Positions 34,068-35,133 of a stretch of 35,133 nt of DNA are shown one piece after another. The DNA comes from Candidatus Egerieousia equi (GTDB lineage Bacteria; Bacteroidota; Bacteroidia; Bacteroidales; UBA932), in contig JAGHUC010000057.1 of the NCBI GenBank assembly GCA_018065035.1, positions 1 through 35,133 of the forward strand. The letters are read 5' to 3'. Under the pieces are notes generated by a model. The model was given only the letters and a program-made list of their open reading frames with translations, made no database searches and had not been told where the DNA came from. The first letter of the stretch is position 1. The number at the start of each line of letters is the position of its first letter. The position numbers and the translations under genes are program-made.

Positions 34068-34649
34068 TTATTTAGGTATTGGCCAAATTCTTGATGGGTA
34101 TTCTTTCCACCCAGTAGCATTCTTGTACGTATTAACGGATTTTGCGGGAACAAAGATTGCAAAATAAGTACCATCAAATACTACTGTGTATGCCTTTAGT
34201 GTTGGCGGTGTTTCAATCGGAATAGTTAGGCCATTTATTCCGACACAACGAAAAAATGCCGCACTTCCTATATATGTAACCCCACTTGGTAAAGAGGTTA
34301 AAGCAAGTTTTTCACAATCGGTAAATGAATGGTCGCCTATATATGTAACCCCACTTGGTAAAGAGGTTAAAGCAAGTTTGAAACACTCAAAGAATGCGTT
34401 ATTACCAATTTTTGTTATACCCTTTGGAAGATACACATTGGTAATTTGTGTTTCACGTAGCCAATCCTTAACTTCGGTGATGTCATTATTAAATGTGATT
34501 ATACCTCGTCCGTTCCTAAATGTATGAGATATCACATCTGTTTCAGAATATAAGGTTACCTTACTTGGGGCATCATACCATATCTGGTTTGATGGTACTC
34601 CTCCGCTCTTGACAGCATTAGTTCTTCTTCGTAATACCACCTGTAACAT
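34068..34649 (-). CDS. BspA-type leucine-rich-repeat protein (prophage-associated)
   Basis: A short LRR_5/BspA-like protein. The frame opens at 34676; I prefer ATG 34649 (193 aa), which leaves a 32-base overlap with the upstream gene, but the true start is uncertain. After an N-terminal segment with SGGVPSNQIWYD and a beta stretch (NGRGIITFNNDITEVKDWL), three BspA repeats follow with the consensus of about 23 residues. Two consecutive units are nearly the same (KLALTSLPSGVTYIG then DHSFTDCE or SAAFFRCV). The tail VFDGTYFAIFVPAKSVNTYKN resembles C-terminal caps of such proteins. Phage and prophage copies may serve in host-surface or mucus binding. No signal peptide is seen, consistent with a virion part rather than a secreted adhesin. 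Confidence 0.75.
   Translation of the reverse strand: MLQVVLRRRTNAVKSGGVPSNQIWYDAPSKVTLYSETDVISHTFRNGRGIITFNNDITEVKDWLRETQITNVYLPKGITKIGNNAFFECFKLALTSLPSGVTYIGDHSFTDCEKLALTSLPSGVTYIGSAAFFRCVGINGLTIPIETPPTLKAYTVVFDGTYFAIFVPAKSVNTYKNATGWKEYPSRIWPIPK
34267..34379. repeat. Exact 44-bp direct repeat within the LRR gene
   Basis: Bases 34267-34310 and 34336-34379 are identical, at a 69-bp period equal to exactly 23 codons, one LRR unit. Perfect identity at third codon positions points to a recent duplication or gene conversion. Confidence 0.9.
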
Positions 34650-35133
34650 TGCTCCCAGTATTAGATTCAAACACAACTTTTTCAGGATAACCTACCCTAA
34701 AATCGTAGGTCTCAACCTGTCCTACATTCTTGAAAGAATTGATTTTTGTTCTATGCCTTGCAGTAACTGCGACACACTCCATAGCATATACGCAAATATC
34801 TTTGAGAGTTTTGATAGCCATTTCGGTAGAGATTAGTGCGCCTTCGTACTCTATCATATCAACTCCTTTATCTTTTGCCGCCTGAAGTGTCAAGAGATAG
34901 TTTACCCTTTCCTCTGGCGTGAACCATTTAGGAGTATCACCCATAAGGAAAGAATTGACCTCGGTTGAATGGTCATAAACAGCGAGTTCAATCAACTTGT
35001 TTGCCTTCGCAATTTCAAGAGGATTTGGTTCTGGCTGTTCCTCTTTTGTCCAGCCATCAGCCAATATCAGTTCCTCTCTCCAAGTATAAGTTCTCTTACC
35101 TTCTTTCTGGATAAATCCTTTGTAGTAGGTTTT
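34618..35133 (-). CDS. Prophage tail-region protein (5' end outside window)
   Basis: The frame is open from the right edge of the window to the stop at 34618-34620, so the start lies outside; a TTG at 35064 is only an internal codon. The visible 171 codons begin KTYYKGFIQKEGKRTYTWRE, then ADGWTKEEQPEPNPLEIAKA, AVYDHSTEVNSFLMGDTPKWF and TLQAAKDKGVD, and end VGYPEKVVFESNTGS. This layout (a short N-terminal head, then an N-S-F-containing segment, W-F, and a YDFRVGYPEK end) is one I recognise from Bacteroides prophages next to tail genes, related to DUF4376-type proteins. It overlaps the LRR gene at its 3' end in another frame. Exact role is unknown; a tail or tail-fibre accessory is likely. Confidence 0.7.
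   Translation of the reverse strand, partial: KTYYKGFIQKEGKRTYTWREELILADGWTKEEQPEPNPLEIAKANKLIELAVYDHSTEVNSFLMGDTPKWFTPEERVNYLLTLQAAKDKGVDMIEYEGALISTEMAIKTLKDICVYAMECVAVTARHRTKINSFKNVGQVETYDFRVGYPEKVVFESNTGSNVTGGITKKN

Noticed and set aside
34068-35133. Diversity-generating retroelement acting on the LRR gene
   Set aside because: No reverse transcriptase, template repeat or adenine-biased variable region was seen; the duplicated LRR blocks are exactly identical.

Overview
This window looks like a chromosomal segment of a Bacteroidales-type bacterium (phylum Bacteroidota), with the edge of a prophage or prophage remnant at the right end. The evidence is the gene repertoire: a Bacteroidetes-style omega subunit, BamA followed by two OmpH/Skp genes, KorAB, an MFS-malQ starch module and a LysM/periplasmic-binding-fold hybrid. 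Promoters have the Bacteroidetes form (TTG about 19-20 bases before TAnnTTTG) and recognisable Shine-Dalgarno sequences are scarce. The genus cannot be named from this sequence.

Layout. 1-3469: the end of an FKBP prolyl isomerase, then an MFS sugar transporter and malQ. 3447-4963: a small secreted protein (reverse) and an MBL-fold hydrolase. 5057-6798 (reverse): an initiator tRNA, a SUFU-domain protein and an alkyltransferase/uracil-DNA-glycosylase fusion. 6964-12780 (forward): a nucleoside-recognition membrane protein, then the tightly packed genes trxB, bamD, rpoZ-like, recN and nagB. 12752-15991 (reverse): an OmpH-like lipoprotein, a GT4 glycosyltransferase and a LysM/type-1 periplasmic-binding hybrid. 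16097-21381 (forward): nadK, uppS, bamA and two skp genes, an envelope-biogenesis block closed by a terminator. 21571-25914: korA, korB and gdhA, closed by a strong terminator. 26010-29061: murI, an AraC regulator and an esterase-like protein in one run. 29102-33120: ssb, a 182-bp MITE-like element, then a HAD-IIA phosphatase, a GntP permease and lipoate ligase. 33145-33594: two gene remnants. 33777-35133 (reverse): three prophage-type genes, the last cut by the window edge.

How the genes fit together. Most of the window is housekeeping: outer-membrane assembly (bamD, bamA, skp), cell-wall precursors (uppS, murI), NADPH and redox supply (nadK, trxB), anaerobic 2-oxoacid metabolism and ammonium assimilation (korAB, gdhA), and amino-sugar or starch use (nagB, malQ). 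The accessory interest lies in five places: the alkyltransferase-glycosylase fusion; an esterase-fold protein whose nucleophile serine appears to be glycine; an intergenic palindromic element with 12-bp terminal inverted repeats; an antitoxin that seems to have lost only its DNA-binding domain; and a phage LRR gene carrying a 44-bp exact duplication. I found no CRISPR array, transposase, reverse transcriptase or obvious multi-gene defence system.
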